Positions 8,231-16,575 of a stretch of 25,664 bases of DNA are shown here, one piece after another. The notes below the pieces were generated by a model. That model was not told the origin of the DNA, searched no databases, and saw only the letters and a program-made list of their open reading frames with translations. Each line of letters starts with the position of its first letter. Positions within the stretch are counted from its first letter, which is position 1. The DNA is taken from the NCBI GenBank assembly GCA_964541215.1, contig CAZIPP010000012.1, forward strand, positions 1 to 25,664, given 5' to 3'. A program made the translations under genes and the position numbers. Origin of the DNA: SIG469 sp964541215. GTDB lineage: Bacteria; Bacillota; Clostridia; Oscillospirales; Oscillospiraceae.

Positions 8231-9540
8231 ACTTTTTTCCTTAACTTACAGATAAAGAATCCATCGGTATCATGCAGATGGGGAAGCAGGGTCATCATAC
8301 CGTTTTCTGCTGTTCCCACCGGGGTCCTAAAGGCTTCAACAGAGAAATCCGGATGATCTTTTAAGAACGCATCGACCACATACTCATTTTCCTGCTTTAA
8401 AACAGTACAGGTGGAATAGAGCAAAACGCCACCGGGTTTTACACACCCGGAAAGTCCGGCCAATATATCAAGCTGAACAGAAGGCATATTCTCTGCATCC
8501 TGACGCTTCTTGTATCTTATCTCGGGCTTTTTTCGTATAACACCAAAACCGGAGCATGGCACATCCGCCAGCACAACATCGGCAATAGCATATAGTTTTT
8601 CATCCGGCTGTTTGCCATTACCGATCCGGGCTTCAATACATTCAAGTCCCAATCGTTCAGCACCGGCTGAAATAAGTTTGATCTTATGCTGGTGAATATC
8701 AAAGGACAGCACCCTGCCACTATCATTCATCTGAATTGCAGCGGCAAAGGATTTCCCTCCCGGTGCTGCACAGCCGTCAATAACTGTATCACCGGGTTTA
8801 GCTCCGGACACCGCAACTGCCAGTTTTGCAGCTGCATCCTGAATCGTTATTGCACCTGCCTGGAACGCTGTCAGTGCTTCTATGCTGCCGGTATCTTTAA
8901 GCAGCAAGCAGTTTTCCATCCAACCATGAGGTTGAAATTCGACTCCATCAGCCGCAAGAAGTTCTTTTGCTTCTGACGGTGTAAACTTTGTTGTATTTAT
9001 CTGAGCAACAGTTAAAGGAGAAATATTATTGGCAGCCAAAAGAGGCTCCAGCTCATCTCTTCCAACGCTCTCTGCCAATGCGTCACACAGCCATTCAGGA
9101 TGGCTGTACTTAACCGACATGTATTCCTGCCGGTTCGGTTCAGGCAGCTGATCGATGCTTCGGCACAAAGAGCGAAGCACACCGTTTACCATTCCTGCCG
9201 CTCTGGGATTTGCGTGTTTTTTTGCTGAGCTTACCGCTTCATTTACAGCCGCGCTCTGCGGAATGCGATCCATAAAAACAATCTGGTAAACACCAATTCT
9301 AAGGATGTCCCTGATAACAGGCTGTAGTTTATCGATCTTTGTGGAGCAAAATGACGAAATGTAAAAATCGCAAAGCAGAAGGTTTTGCAGAACGCCTCCG
9401 CATATCCTTGTAGCAAGAGCAGCATCACGGGAGTCAAGCCCGTCTCTCTTTATCAAATCTTTTAAAACGCCATCAGACCATGCACCGTTACGGCGCATGG
9501 CAACAAGAGCGCTCAGGACAGTTTCCCGTGGGTTTGGCAT
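8227..9540 (-). CDS. rsmB: 16S rRNA (cytosine967-C5)-methyltransferase RsmB
   Basis: SAM-dependent methylase of 16S rRNA C967. The N-terminal ~130 residues form the NusB-like RNA-binding domain (RETVLSALVAM, IRDILRIGVYQI, AAVNEAV, VNGVLR). The C-terminal Rossmann domain carries DGCAAPGGK (255-263) and the two catalytic cysteines C329 (DVPCSG) and C378 (STC). Length 437 aa is typical. GGAGAAG just before ATG 9540 supports the start. It lies 13 bases after fmt and overlaps rlmN, as in most Firmicutes. Confidence 0.96.
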   Translation of the reverse strand: MPNPRETVLSALVAMRRNGAWSDGVLKDLIKRDGLDSRDAALATRICGGVLQNLLLCDFYISSFCSTKIDKLQPVIRDILRIGVYQIVFMDRIPQSAAVNEAVSSAKKHANPRAAGMVNGVLRSLCRSIDQLPEPNRQEYMSVKYSHPEWLCDALAESVGRDELEPLLAANNISPLTVAQINTTKFTPSEAKELLAADGVEFQPHGWMENCLLLKDTGSIEALTAFQAGAITIQDAAAKLAVAVSGAKPGDTVIDGCAAPGGKSFAAAIQMNDSGRVLSFDIHQHKIKLISAGAERLGLECIEARIGNGKQPDEKLYAIADVVLADVPCSGFGVIRKKPEIRYKKRQDAENMPSVQLDILAGLSGCVKPGGVLLYSTCTVLKQENEYVVDAFLKDHPDFSVEAFRTPVGTAENGMMTLLPHLHDTDGFFICKLRKKV

Positions 9541-9553
9541 CTTCTTCTCCTAA

Positions 9554-10483
9554 TTACTCAATTACTTCAAAATCGTTGGGATGACCGCGCAGATAATCGG
9601 CAGCTGCCATTCTCTTACCACCGTCAGCCTGAATAGTCTTGACGATAATGACCTGTCCGTTTCCGCAGGCAATTTCCAACCCGCCTTTGCCGGCAGCAAT
9701 CACACTTCCGGCAGGATGAGCAGTGGTCTTTTCGGAAACAGCCGTTTCAAAAATCCTGAAACGTTTTCCGCAAAATTCAGCAGAAGCTACAGGCCAAGGT
9801 ATAAGCCCGCGAACCTGATTATGAATCTCTCCGGCAGATTTGTTCCAGTCTATGGGCGAAAGTTCTTTTGTAAGCATGGGCGCGTGAGTCGCATCGGCAT
9901 CGTTCTGAGGAGTAAGGCTTATATTTCCGCTTTCAAAATCCTTAACGGTTTTTGATATGAGCTCAGCACCAAGCTCTGCCATCCTGTTCCACAGCTGCTC
10001 AGAAGTTTCATTTTCACCTATTTCAGTTTCCAGGGTTTCTATGATATCGCCGGTGTCAAGTCCTTCACCCATCATCATTGTGGTAACGCCGGTTACACGG
10101 TCTCCATTTAAGACAGACCACTGGATAGGCGCAGAGCCTCTGTATTTTGGCAAAATCGAAGCGTGAACATTGACGCATCCATACTTTGGCATATCAAGGA
10201 TCTCTTTAGGAAGGATCTTACCGTATGCCACAACAACAATAAGTTCGGGATGAAAAGCTTTTAGCTGTGCCTGTACTTCCCCATTTTTAAGAGACGTCGG
10301 CTGAACTACCTCGATCCCCTTTTCAAGAGCATATTCTTTTACAGGGGTCATCTGCATCTTCATGCCACGATTTTTAGGCATATCAGGTTTGGAGTAAACA
10401 GCGGCTATTTCGTGACCGTCCTCATAAAGCCTGCGAAGGCAGACTTCTGCGAAATCCGGCGTTCCCATGAATACTATCTTCAT
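9554..10483 (-). CDS. fmt: Methionyl-tRNA formyltransferase
   Basis: Formylates initiator Met-tRNA using 10-formyl-tetrahydrofolate. The catalytic trio is visible: N105 and H107 in VNVHASILPKYRGSAPIQ, and D143 in GLDTGD. The N-terminus MKIVFMGTPDFA is characteristic. At 309 aa it is complete, with a C-terminal tRNA-binding domain that is a little divergent. Its ATG overlaps the def stop by four bases, coupling synthesis of the formylating and deformylating enzymes. Confidence 0.97.
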   Translation of the reverse strand: MKIVFMGTPDFAEVCLRRLYEDGHEIAAVYSKPDMPKNRGMKMQMTPVKEYALEKGIEVVQPTSLKNGEVQAQLKAFHPELIVVVAYGKILPKEILDMPKYGCVNVHASILPKYRGSAPIQWSVLNGDRVTGVTTMMMGEGLDTGDIIETLETEIGENETSEQLWNRMAELGAELISKTVKDFESGNISLTPQNDADATHAPMLTKELSPIDWNKSAGEIHNQVRGLIPWPVASAEFCGKRFRIFETAVSEKTTAHPAGSVIAAGKGGLEIACGNGQVIIVKTIQADGGKRMAAADYLRGHPNDFEVIE

Positions 10484-11028
10484 GCTTCTTCTCCATCTTC
10501 AGGCATTTCTTCTTCAAACTCTTCGTCTTCGTACTCTTCTTCCATTTGAGCATAGTACTCATCAAGTTCTTCCTGAGTAAGGAACTGATAAACATGTTCT
10601 CTGAACAGGATACCATCAAGATGGTCGCACTCGTGGCAAAATGCTCTGGCCAGAAGATCGTAGCCTTCAACAGTAAACTCGTCTCCATTTCGATCCTGAG
10701 CTTTTACGATAACATGGTCAGGACGTTTGACAAGACCCCAAACATTGGGCAGACTAAGACAACCTTCAGGACCATCCTGTTCACCCTCAACTGAAAGGAT
10801 CTCGGGATTAATAAGTTCAATGATCTCATCAGTATCTGTATCAAGCACTACAACTACACGGCGAAGAACTCCGACCTGCGGTGCGGCAAGACCCACACCG
10901 TTGGATGCCATCATAGTCTCTTTCATATCGTCCAACAGTTCAAACAGTCTGTCGTTGAACTGGGTTATGGGACGGGATTTTTTCAGAAGACTCTCGTCGC
11001 CCTCTTTCAGTACATTTCTAAGCGCCAT
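10480..11028 (-). CDS. def: Peptide deformylase with acidic C-terminal tail
   Basis: Removes the formyl group from nascent proteins. The three deformylase motifs are intact: GVGLAAPQVG (44-53), EGCLSLP with metal ligand C90, and HECDH (132-136) with the other metal ligands and the catalytic Glu. The first ~150 residues are an ordinary compact enzyme. The end is extended: residues 162-182 contain 14 Asp/Glu out of 21. Such a tail is not needed for catalysis, and its role is unknown. AGGTAGAT precedes ATG 11028. The gene lies 18 bases after priA and overlaps fmt. Confidence 0.96.
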   Translation of the reverse strand: MALRNVLKEGDESLLKKSRPITQFNDRLFELLDDMKETMMASNGVGLAAPQVGVLRRVVVVLDTDTDEIIELINPEILSVEGEQDGPEGCLSLPNVWGLVKRPDHVIVKAQDRNGDEFTVEGYDLLARAFCHECDHLDGILFREHVYQFLTQEELDEYYAQMEEEYEDEEFEEEMPEDGEEA

Positions 11029-11046
11029 TTATATCTACCTTTCGAA

Positions 11047-13506
11047 TTATTCATAAGGATTAACGTCTGCAAAAATTGCAACGCCTTTATTGATCCTGTT
11101 CTTTGAGTACTGGACAATAAACTGCTCGATAATATTTCTGAGCTTTTTATCGTTGCGTCCCACCAAAGTGAGCCGATATCTGAACCTGTTGTTTATTTTG
11201 GCGATCTGCGCAGGTGCGGGGCCGATCACTTCACAACCCAGGTTTTCGCTGCACATTGCCCTGCTCAACACATCTCTGGCAACGACCGCCGAGTTTTCCA
11301 CCTTATTCTCATTCATGCCGGCAAAGGTCAGGACAATATGGTCTGAAAACGGCGGTGCATTGAGAAGCTCACGATTTTGGATCTCTTCATTGAAAAAGCT
11401 ATCATAGTCCTGTACAGACGCAAGGTTCAAAACGGAGTTGAGCGGAGTCATAGTCTGAATGACAGCTCTTCCCTCTTTATCACCGCGACCTGCTCTGCCT
11501 ACAACCTGAGTTATCTGAGAAAAAGTCCTTTCGTTGCTCCGAAAACTGTAAGCACTTAGCGCGACATCAGCATCAATTACACCCACAAGCGTAACGTTTT
11601 CAAAATCCAATCCCTTGGTCACCATCTGAGTTCCTATCAAAACAGGTATTTTTTCTTTTTCAAACCTGCTTAGTATCTTTTCGTGGCTGTTTGTGGAAGA
11701 TACCGTATCAGCATCCATGCGAATCACCCTTATTCCGGGGAACAGTTCTTCCAGTTCTTCTTCAAGATGCTGAGTTCCAAACCCTGCAAGCTGAAAAGCT
11801 CCACCGCATTCCGGACAGTTTGCCGGAATTGGAACAGAGCGTCCGCAATAGTGGCACATCAATCTACCGTTCACCTGATGATATGTCATCTTTACGCTGC
11901 ATCGGTCACACTCAGGAACATATCCACATTTTGCACACGAAACGATCCTGCTTGTTCCCCGACGATTCAGAAACAGTATGGTCTGTTCTCCTCTATCCAG
12001 ATTTTTCGCTATCTCTTCAGCCAAAACAGAACCCACGGAACCAAAGTTGCCGTAGGAAAACTCTTTCTTTGTATCCGCTATCAGTACACGAGGCATTTGC
12101 TGACGATTGTATCGGTTTTGCAGTCTGAACAGGCTATATGTTCCGCTGACTGCACTGTACATGGATTCCACAGAAGGCGTAGCAGAACCAAGGACAAGCA
12201 AAGCGTTGTCGCTGACACAACGGTATTTCGCCACATCTCTTGCATGGTATCTGGGAGACGCTTCAGATTTATATGTCTGCTCGTGCTCCTCATCAATTAT
12301 GATAATACCTGCATTTTTCAAAGGCGCAAATACTGCTGACCTTGTTCCAATAACAACTCTTGCCTTTCCTGCTCTTATACGTTTCCACTCGTCATATCGC
12401 TCAGTTGCCCGAAGCGAACTGTGAAGTATAGCAACAGAGTCGCCGAAGTGAGAAGTAAAAAGCTTCATCAACTGTGGTGTAAGGGCAATTTCAGGCACAA
12501 GAACAAGAGCAGTCTTATTTTTACTTAACGCATCGTATATAAGACTGATATACACCTGAGTTTTACCACTGCCGGTAACTCCGTAAAGCAATGCAACATT
12601 GGGCTTGCCGGAATACATTAACTGCTTAAGTCCATCGTAAGCTTCCTGCTGCTCACCGTTTAGAACAGGGCGATCTTTCACATCACCGGGTTCTATTTCG
12701 GGTCTTCTGAAAGCTTCGATTTGTCGAGATGAAAGAAAACCTTTTTTGATAAGGCTCCTGACAGTAACCATTGACGCACCGGTAAAATAGCACAACTCTT
12801 TTGCAGAGGCTTCACCAACAGCGGCAAGAGTGCGAAGCACGGATGCCTGAAGCGGCGCAGACTTACTCTTGGAATTGGCATATACCATTGCTTCTTCAGG
12901 CGAGATCTCAAGCGATACTATGTCCGAGGTCTTATCCGCAGTTATACGATAAGCACTTGTTTCGGTCAGAATTATCTCTTTCTTTGCCAGTTCCTTCACA
13001 GCATCAGAAGGAAATTTTCCTTCAAACGCCGCAAGCAATGCATCAGAAGCGCATTCACCGCCATTGGCAAACAGGACATCAAGCACAGCAGCCTGTTTTT
13101 TACTTTTTCCGGCAGCTTCATATGCCTTTTCACGATCAACTCCAGAAGCTATGTATACACTGTCACGAGTTTTATACAGAAGTCCTGAAGGAAGCATCGC
13201 CTTTACCACATCAAACAGAGCGCAAAAACACCTCTGCCGAAGCCAGAGCGCCAGCTTTAATCCGGATTCATCCAACACCGGACTTTCATCAAGTACCTTT
13301 GCAACAGACTTAAGCTGTTTGTCCTCTTCGACATTGGTCACCGACAGGATCATCGCTTCAGACATTTTGTTGCCGCTTCCAAAAGGAACAAGCACACGGC
13401 ATCCCGCGGTCGCCGAATCTTTTAATTCAAGAGGCACAAGGTACTCATATGGCTTGTCTATGGCATATGTCGCCGAAGAAACGGCAACGCGAGCCACTAA
13501 CGGCAT
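11047..13506 (-). CDS. priA: Primosomal protein N' (replication restart helicase PriA)
   Basis: 3'-to-5' DNA helicase that reloads the replisome at stalled forks. An N-terminal DNA-binding domain (VARVAVSSATYAIDKPYEYLVP) and a winged-helix region precede the helicase core, with Walker A GVTGSGKT (309-316) and DEEH (405-408). A zinc-binding cysteine cluster (CAKCGYVPECDRC, CHYCG, CPECGG) lies inside the helicase core. At 819 aa it is full length. One base separates it from the rpoZ stop, and its Shine-Dalgarno GGAG lies in the end of rpoZ. In B. subtilis coaBC sits between rpoZ and priA; it is absent here. Confidence 0.97.
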   Translation of the reverse strand: MPLVARVAVSSATYAIDKPYEYLVPLELKDSATAGCRVLVPFGSGNKMSEAMILSVTNVEEDKQLKSVAKVLDESPVLDESGLKLALWLRQRCFCALFDVVKAMLPSGLLYKTRDSVYIASGVDREKAYEAAGKSKKQAAVLDVLFANGGECASDALLAAFEGKFPSDAVKELAKKEIILTETSAYRITADKTSDIVSLEISPEEAMVYANSKSKSAPLQASVLRTLAAVGEASAKELCYFTGASMVTVRSLIKKGFLSSRQIEAFRRPEIEPGDVKDRPVLNGEQQEAYDGLKQLMYSGKPNVALLYGVTGSGKTQVYISLIYDALSKNKTALVLVPEIALTPQLMKLFTSHFGDSVAILHSSLRATERYDEWKRIRAGKARVVIGTRSAVFAPLKNAGIIIIDEEHEQTYKSEASPRYHARDVAKYRCVSDNALLVLGSATPSVESMYSAVSGTYSLFRLQNRYNRQQMPRVLIADTKKEFSYGNFGSVGSVLAEEIAKNLDRGEQTILFLNRRGTSRIVSCAKCGYVPECDRCSVKMTYHQVNGRLMCHYCGRSVPIPANCPECGGAFQLAGFGTQHLEEELEELFPGIRVIRMDADTVSSTNSHEKILSRFEKEKIPVLIGTQMVTKGLDFENVTLVGVIDADVALSAYSFRSNERTFSQITQVVGRAGRGDKEGRAVIQTMTPLNSVLNLASVQDYDSFFNEEIQNRELLNAPPFSDHIVLTFAGMNENKVENSAVVARDVLSRAMCSENLGCEVIGPAPAQIAKINNRFRYRLTLVGRNDKKLRNIIEQFIVQYSKNRINKGVAIFADVNPYE

Positions 13507-13507
13507 C

Positions 13508-13756
13508 TTATTCTATCTCCTGCTCTTCATCAAGAAGTTCAACGCCTTCTTCATCTTCGCTCTGAGACTTAACAGAAGCAGTAAGCTTACCTTCAGCGAT
13601 CTCGCCAATTGCAATGCTTACAGGCTTTTCAGTAAGAGGCTCTCCAAGCTTTTCGGCTTCAATAGAAACCTGACGTGCACGGCGTGCGATAACATTTACA
13701 AGAAGATATCGGCTGTTGATGTTTTCAAGAAGATCACTCATAGGGGGGTAAAGCAT
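13508..13756 (-). CDS. rpoZ: DNA-directed RNA polymerase omega subunit
   Basis: Small assembly subunit of RNA polymerase. The family core NSRYLLVNVIARRARQ with the double-Arg helix is clear, followed by a Glu-rich tail. I take ATG 13756 (82 aa, MLYPPMSDLL), because AGGAAGGA lies nine bases before it. A TTG three codons earlier would sit right on the ribosome site. The gene is seven bases after gmk and immediately before priA, the usual Firmicute order. Confidence 0.93.
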   Translation of the reverse strand: MLYPPMSDLLENINSRYLLVNVIARRARQVSIEAEKLGEPLTEKPVSIAIGEIAEGKLTASVKSQSEDEEGVELLDEEQEIE

Positions 13757-13772
13757 GGTATTCAATCCTTCC

Positions 13773-14321
13773 TTACATTACGTTCAAAATATTTCTAACC
13801 TTATTGACTGTCTCGTCAAGGTCATTGTTTTCAATAACATGGTCAAATTTATCGGCCTGCAAAAATTCCCAGTTTGCTGTAGCGAGCCGCTTGTCCAACT
13901 CGTCCTTTTCCATTTTCTGTCTTCCTTCTATTCTCTGCACCAGCGTTTCCAGTGGTGCGGTAAGGAATATCAGCAATGCTTCAGGATACTTTTCTCTAAC
14001 CTGAAAAGCTCCCTTGACATCTATTTCAAGGATGACATTTACGCCCTGTTCGAGTTTTTCAACAACAGGCTTTCTGGGTGTTCCATAACAGTTATTTACA
14101 TACTCGGCATATTCCAGGAACTCATCCGCACTGACCATCTGTTCAAATTCTTCCTTGGACAGAAAGAAATAGTTTACTCCATGGACATCGCCCACTCTGG
14201 GTTTCCTGGTGGTTGCGGAAACAGAAATACGAATATTTGGATCAGCAGCTTCCAGTGCTGATGCAACAGTGCCTTTACCAACTCCGGAAGGTCCGGAAAT
14301 AACGATAAGTCTTCCGCTCAC
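13773..14321 (-). CDS. gmk: Guanylate kinase
   Basis: Phosphorylates GMP to GDP with ATP. The P-loop GPSGVGKGT follows MSGRLIVIS; the GMP-binding SVSATTRKPRVGDVHGVNYFF and EIDVKGA are present. At 182 aa it is about 15-20 residues shorter than many bacterial enzymes, with the C-terminus ending after NKVRNILNVM. The core looks complete. GTG start at 14321 overlaps the remA stop by four bases (GTGA), with GAGGAGG eight bases upstream. Confidence 0.96.
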   Translation of the reverse strand: MSGRLIVISGPSGVGKGTVASALEAADPNIRISVSATTRKPRVGDVHGVNYFFLSKEEFEQMVSADEFLEYAEYVNNCYGTPRKPVVEKLEQGVNVILEIDVKGAFQVREKYPEALLIFLTAPLETLVQRIEGRQKMEKDELDKRLATANWEFLQADKFDHVIENNDLDETVNKVRNILNVM

Positions 14322-14566
14322 TGGTCATCAGCCTCCTCACTCAATCTGTTTGCAACAGTCTCCGGTGACACGGGAGACAGAATTACATGGTCTGTATCCA
14401 TCAAAATAACAGCTCTTGTCCTTCTGCCATAGGTTGCATCTACCAGCATTCCTCTGTCTCTGGACTCCTGTATCATTCTCTTTATCGGAGCAGATTCCGG
14501 GCTGACTATGGACAGGATCCGGTCAGCTGAGACCATATTGCCAAAACCAATATTGATAAATCTCAT
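14318..14566 (-). CDS. remA: RemA/DUF370 family DNA-binding regulator
   Basis: Homologue of B. subtilis RemA, an arc- or ring-forming DNA-binding protein that activates biofilm matrix and osmoprotection genes. The sequence MRFINIGFGNMV, SAPIKRMIQ and GRRTRAVILMDTDHVILSPV is diagnostic. The start is ATG 14566 (82 aa): AAGGAGGG lies seven bases before it and overlaps the yicC stop. A TTG seven codons earlier would lie upstream of that site and is rejected. In most Firmicutes this gene lies between yicC and gmk, as here. No matrix genes are in the window, so its targets are unknown. Confidence 0.95.
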   Translation of the reverse strand: MRFINIGFGNMVSADRILSIVSPESAPIKRMIQESRDRGMLVDATYGRRTRAVILMDTDHVILSPVSPETVANRLSEEADDQ

Positions 14567-14579
14567 GCGCCGTCCCTCC

Positions 14580-15458
14580 TTATTCAATATTTTGTATCTG
14601 CTCTCTTATTTTTTCAAGCTCAGCCTTAAGGTCAACCGCAAGCATGGCAACAGACGCATCTGAGCATTTGGAACTGATAGTATTTGCTTCACGGTTCAGC
14701 TCCTGCATCAAAAAGTCCAGCTTTCTGCCAATAGGGCTGCCTGTATTCATCATATTTTCCAACTGATCCAAATGACTTCTCAGACGGACGGTTTCTTCGT
14801 CAACAGCTATCTTGTCAGCAAACACGGCTGCTTCTGTGATTATCCTGCTCTCGTCCAAACTTCTGTTTTCAAGAACTTCTTTGAGTTTTTGTTCAAGACG
14901 GGTACGGTAAGCAGCCACAGTCTCGGGAGACCTTTCCTCTATCTGAGATACGATATTTTCGATGGTCTTTGCTCTCGATTCAATATCGGCACGCAGAGCA
15001 TTGCCTTCTCTCGCTCGCATCTCATTAAACGCTTCAAGAGCTGTCTCAACAACAGAAACAATGTCAGCAGTCACCGCATCAGCGTCAGCCTGCTGCTTTT
15101 CAACAACAAATACGTCGCTCAGTCGAGCCATTGTCGATACGGAAATATCATCTTTTACACCATACTGTTCGGTCATCTGGCGCATTACTGCAAGATAACC
15201 TTCAAAAACAGGAGTGTTGAGGGATATCTTAACATCGGAACCATCGGTAACAGCAACAGTAATATATACGTCTACTTTGCCGCGTGATACCATGGATTGA
15301 ACTTTTGCCTTTACTGCCTCTTCCGCAAATGAAAAAAGCCTTGGCAGTTTAACATTACAGTCGAGATATCTGTTATTGACAGATTTGACCTCAACAGTTA
15401 TCTCTCTTTCAGACAGCTTGGCAACGGCTCTGCCGTAACCGGTCATACTAATAATCAA
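14580..15458 (-). CDS. yicC: YicC/YloC family endoribonuclease
   Basis: YicC-like protein, a family with demonstrated endoribonuclease activity in E. coli. The N-terminal MTGYGRA motif and the long helical C-terminal DUF1732 region (DKIAVDEETVRLRSHL, KLDFLMQELNREANTISSK) are clear. At 292 aa it is normal. The start is probably TTG at 15458 (MIISMTGYG, matching the family), with AAGGGAAG about nine bases before it. The in-frame ATG four codons later has no close ribosome site. It is first in the conserved yicC-remA-gmk-rpoZ string. Confidence 0.94.
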   Translation of the reverse strand: MIISMTGYGRAVAKLSEREITVEVKSVNNRYLDCNVKLPRLFSFAEEAVKAKVQSMVSRGKVDVYITVAVTDGSDVKISLNTPVFEGYLAVMRQMTEQYGVKDDISVSTMARLSDVFVVEKQQADADAVTADIVSVVETALEAFNEMRAREGNALRADIESRAKTIENIVSQIEERSPETVAAYRTRLEQKLKEVLENRSLDESRIITEAAVFADKIAVDEETVRLRSHLDQLENMMNTGSPIGRKLDFLMQELNREANTISSKCSDASVAMLAVDLKAELEKIREQIQNIE

Positions 15459-15473
15459 AATAATCTACTTCCC

Positions 15474-15965
15474 TTATATGATTCTTATCCTTTTAACAAT
15501 AAAATCGATAAGCACGGTAAGTGCAATATCATAAATTATAAACACAATATTGCCAATAACAAACAGTATCGGCAAAGCAACAGGTAATTCCACGGCTGTG
15601 AGCCAAGTCATAAGAAAATAACCTGCTGCTGCGCAGATATTAAAAAGTGTTATTTTCAGCACCCATTCAAGCCAAAGTCTGTTCAGCCCTTCTATCACGC
15701 TTTTGCATACAGCATAATGACCAACAAATAAGGCATATACAACTGCTACTCCCTTTTCAGGCAGCAATAAAAACGCAAGTATGGCTGAAACAACAAACTG
15801 AATGGCTCCAGCCTTTTTGCCGCAACGGATAACTGTCACCGCAGTAACCAATGAAACAGCAGCACAAAGAGCGATTCTGATCGTCGGCATCACCGAAACT
15901 GCATAGAGCATCACCAGTGATAGCGCAGAACAAATTGCGATAAACGAAATAGTACGAGTTTTCAT
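15474..15965 (-). CDS. Integral membrane protein of unknown function (163 aa)
   Basis: I do not recognise a family with certainty. Nearly the whole chain is hydrophobic, with about five or six predicted helices (roughly 6-25, 28-46, 53-68, 72-90, 101-123, 127-157). A cytoplasmic-looking RCGKK lies at 47-51 and a basic KRIRII end follows the last helix. Size and helix number resemble ECF-transporter S components, but no diagnostic motif is seen. It starts one base after the J-domain gene stop, with no strong ribosome site, so translation is probably coupled. It ends 15 bases before yicC. Co-expression with the Cys-rich neighbours suggests a shared role but does not show one. Confidence 0.8.
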   Translation of the reverse strand: MKTRTISFIAICSALSLVMLYAVSVMPTIRIALCAAVSLVTAVTVIRCGKKAGAIQFVVSAILAFLLLPEKGVAVVYALFVGHYAVCKSVIEGLNRLWLEWVLKITLFNICAAAGYFLMTWLTAVELPVALPILFVIGNIVFIIYDIALTVLIDFIVKRIRII

Positions 15966-15966
15966 A

Positions 15967-16575
15967 TCAGCAGCAGGGTATCAGGTCCCCGCCCATACAT
16001 TCGCAGCAGCAGTCTGCACAGAGGAGGGATGAACAGCAGTCACAGTTGCCGGAGTTGCTCATTCCTCCGTATCCGGCAGGGCGGTAAGCCTGTCCGCCTG
16101 TTTGGACCCGAGCCAATGCCTGACGGTATTCCATATTGGACGGATCCATTGAGCACGCTGTAGCAAAGTGCTTTCTGGCTTCATCGACCCATCCTTTGCG
16201 ATAATATACACTGCCCATCAGGAAATACCATTCAGCAGTTCTGTTGGCCACCGCCATCAATTGCTGCTCAGCAAACGCAAGATTGCCGGCATTTATGGCC
16301 GATCGGATGGCTGCATACTGTGCTGTACCTCCGGTGTTGCTTCTTCCGGCATTTCCTCCGGCTGAACCATAGGATGCGTTTCTTGCTCCGCCTCCCTTAA
16401 TAATAGTATCATAAGCCTCATTGATCTCTTTCATCTTCTCCTGTGCAAGATCAGCAAGCGGATTATCAACATATTTGTCCGGATGATACTTTCGTGCCAA
16501 CTCACGATATGCCTTTTTTACTTCCTCTTCAGATGCGTTTGGGCTTACACCCAAAACTTCATAAGGGTCTCTCAT
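15967..16575 (-). CDS. J-domain protein with TPR-like middle and cysteine-rich tail
   Basis: The N-terminal J domain (residues ~3-60, DPYEVLGVSPNASEEEVKKAY with HPD at 31-33) should stimulate a DnaK-type Hsp70. A Gly/Asn/Ala-rich linker (61-82) follows, then a helical segment with a TPR-like repeat (about 95-160; AEWYFLMGSVYYRKGWVDEARKHF). The tail 178-202 has ten cysteines in 25 residues, ending PCC. The DnaJ CxxCxGxG zinc repeats are absent, so this is a class III J protein and not the housekeeping DnaJ. The start is ATG 16575 after CAGGAG, overlapping the DUF5685 stop by one base. The client is unknown; the tail could bind metal, be acylated or form disulfides. Confidence 0.9.
   Translation of the reverse strand: MRDPYEVLGVSPNASEEEVKKAYRELARKYHPDKYVDNPLADLAQEKMKEINEAYDTIIKGGGARNASYGSAGGNAGRSNTGGTAQYAAIRSAINAGNLAFAEQQLMAVANRTAEWYFLMGSVYYRKGWVDEARKHFATACSMDPSNMEYRQALARVQTGGQAYRPAGYGGMSNSGNCDCCSSLLCADCCCECMGGDLIPCC

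Noticed and set aside
11683..12339. 218-codon plus-strand frame inside priA
   Set aside because: Shadow of the priA helicase core and zinc region; Cys/His/Arg-rich random-looking translation.
14567..14587. TTG start adding seven residues to remA
   Set aside because: It lies upstream of the AAGGAGGG ribosome site and the family starts at MRFINIG.
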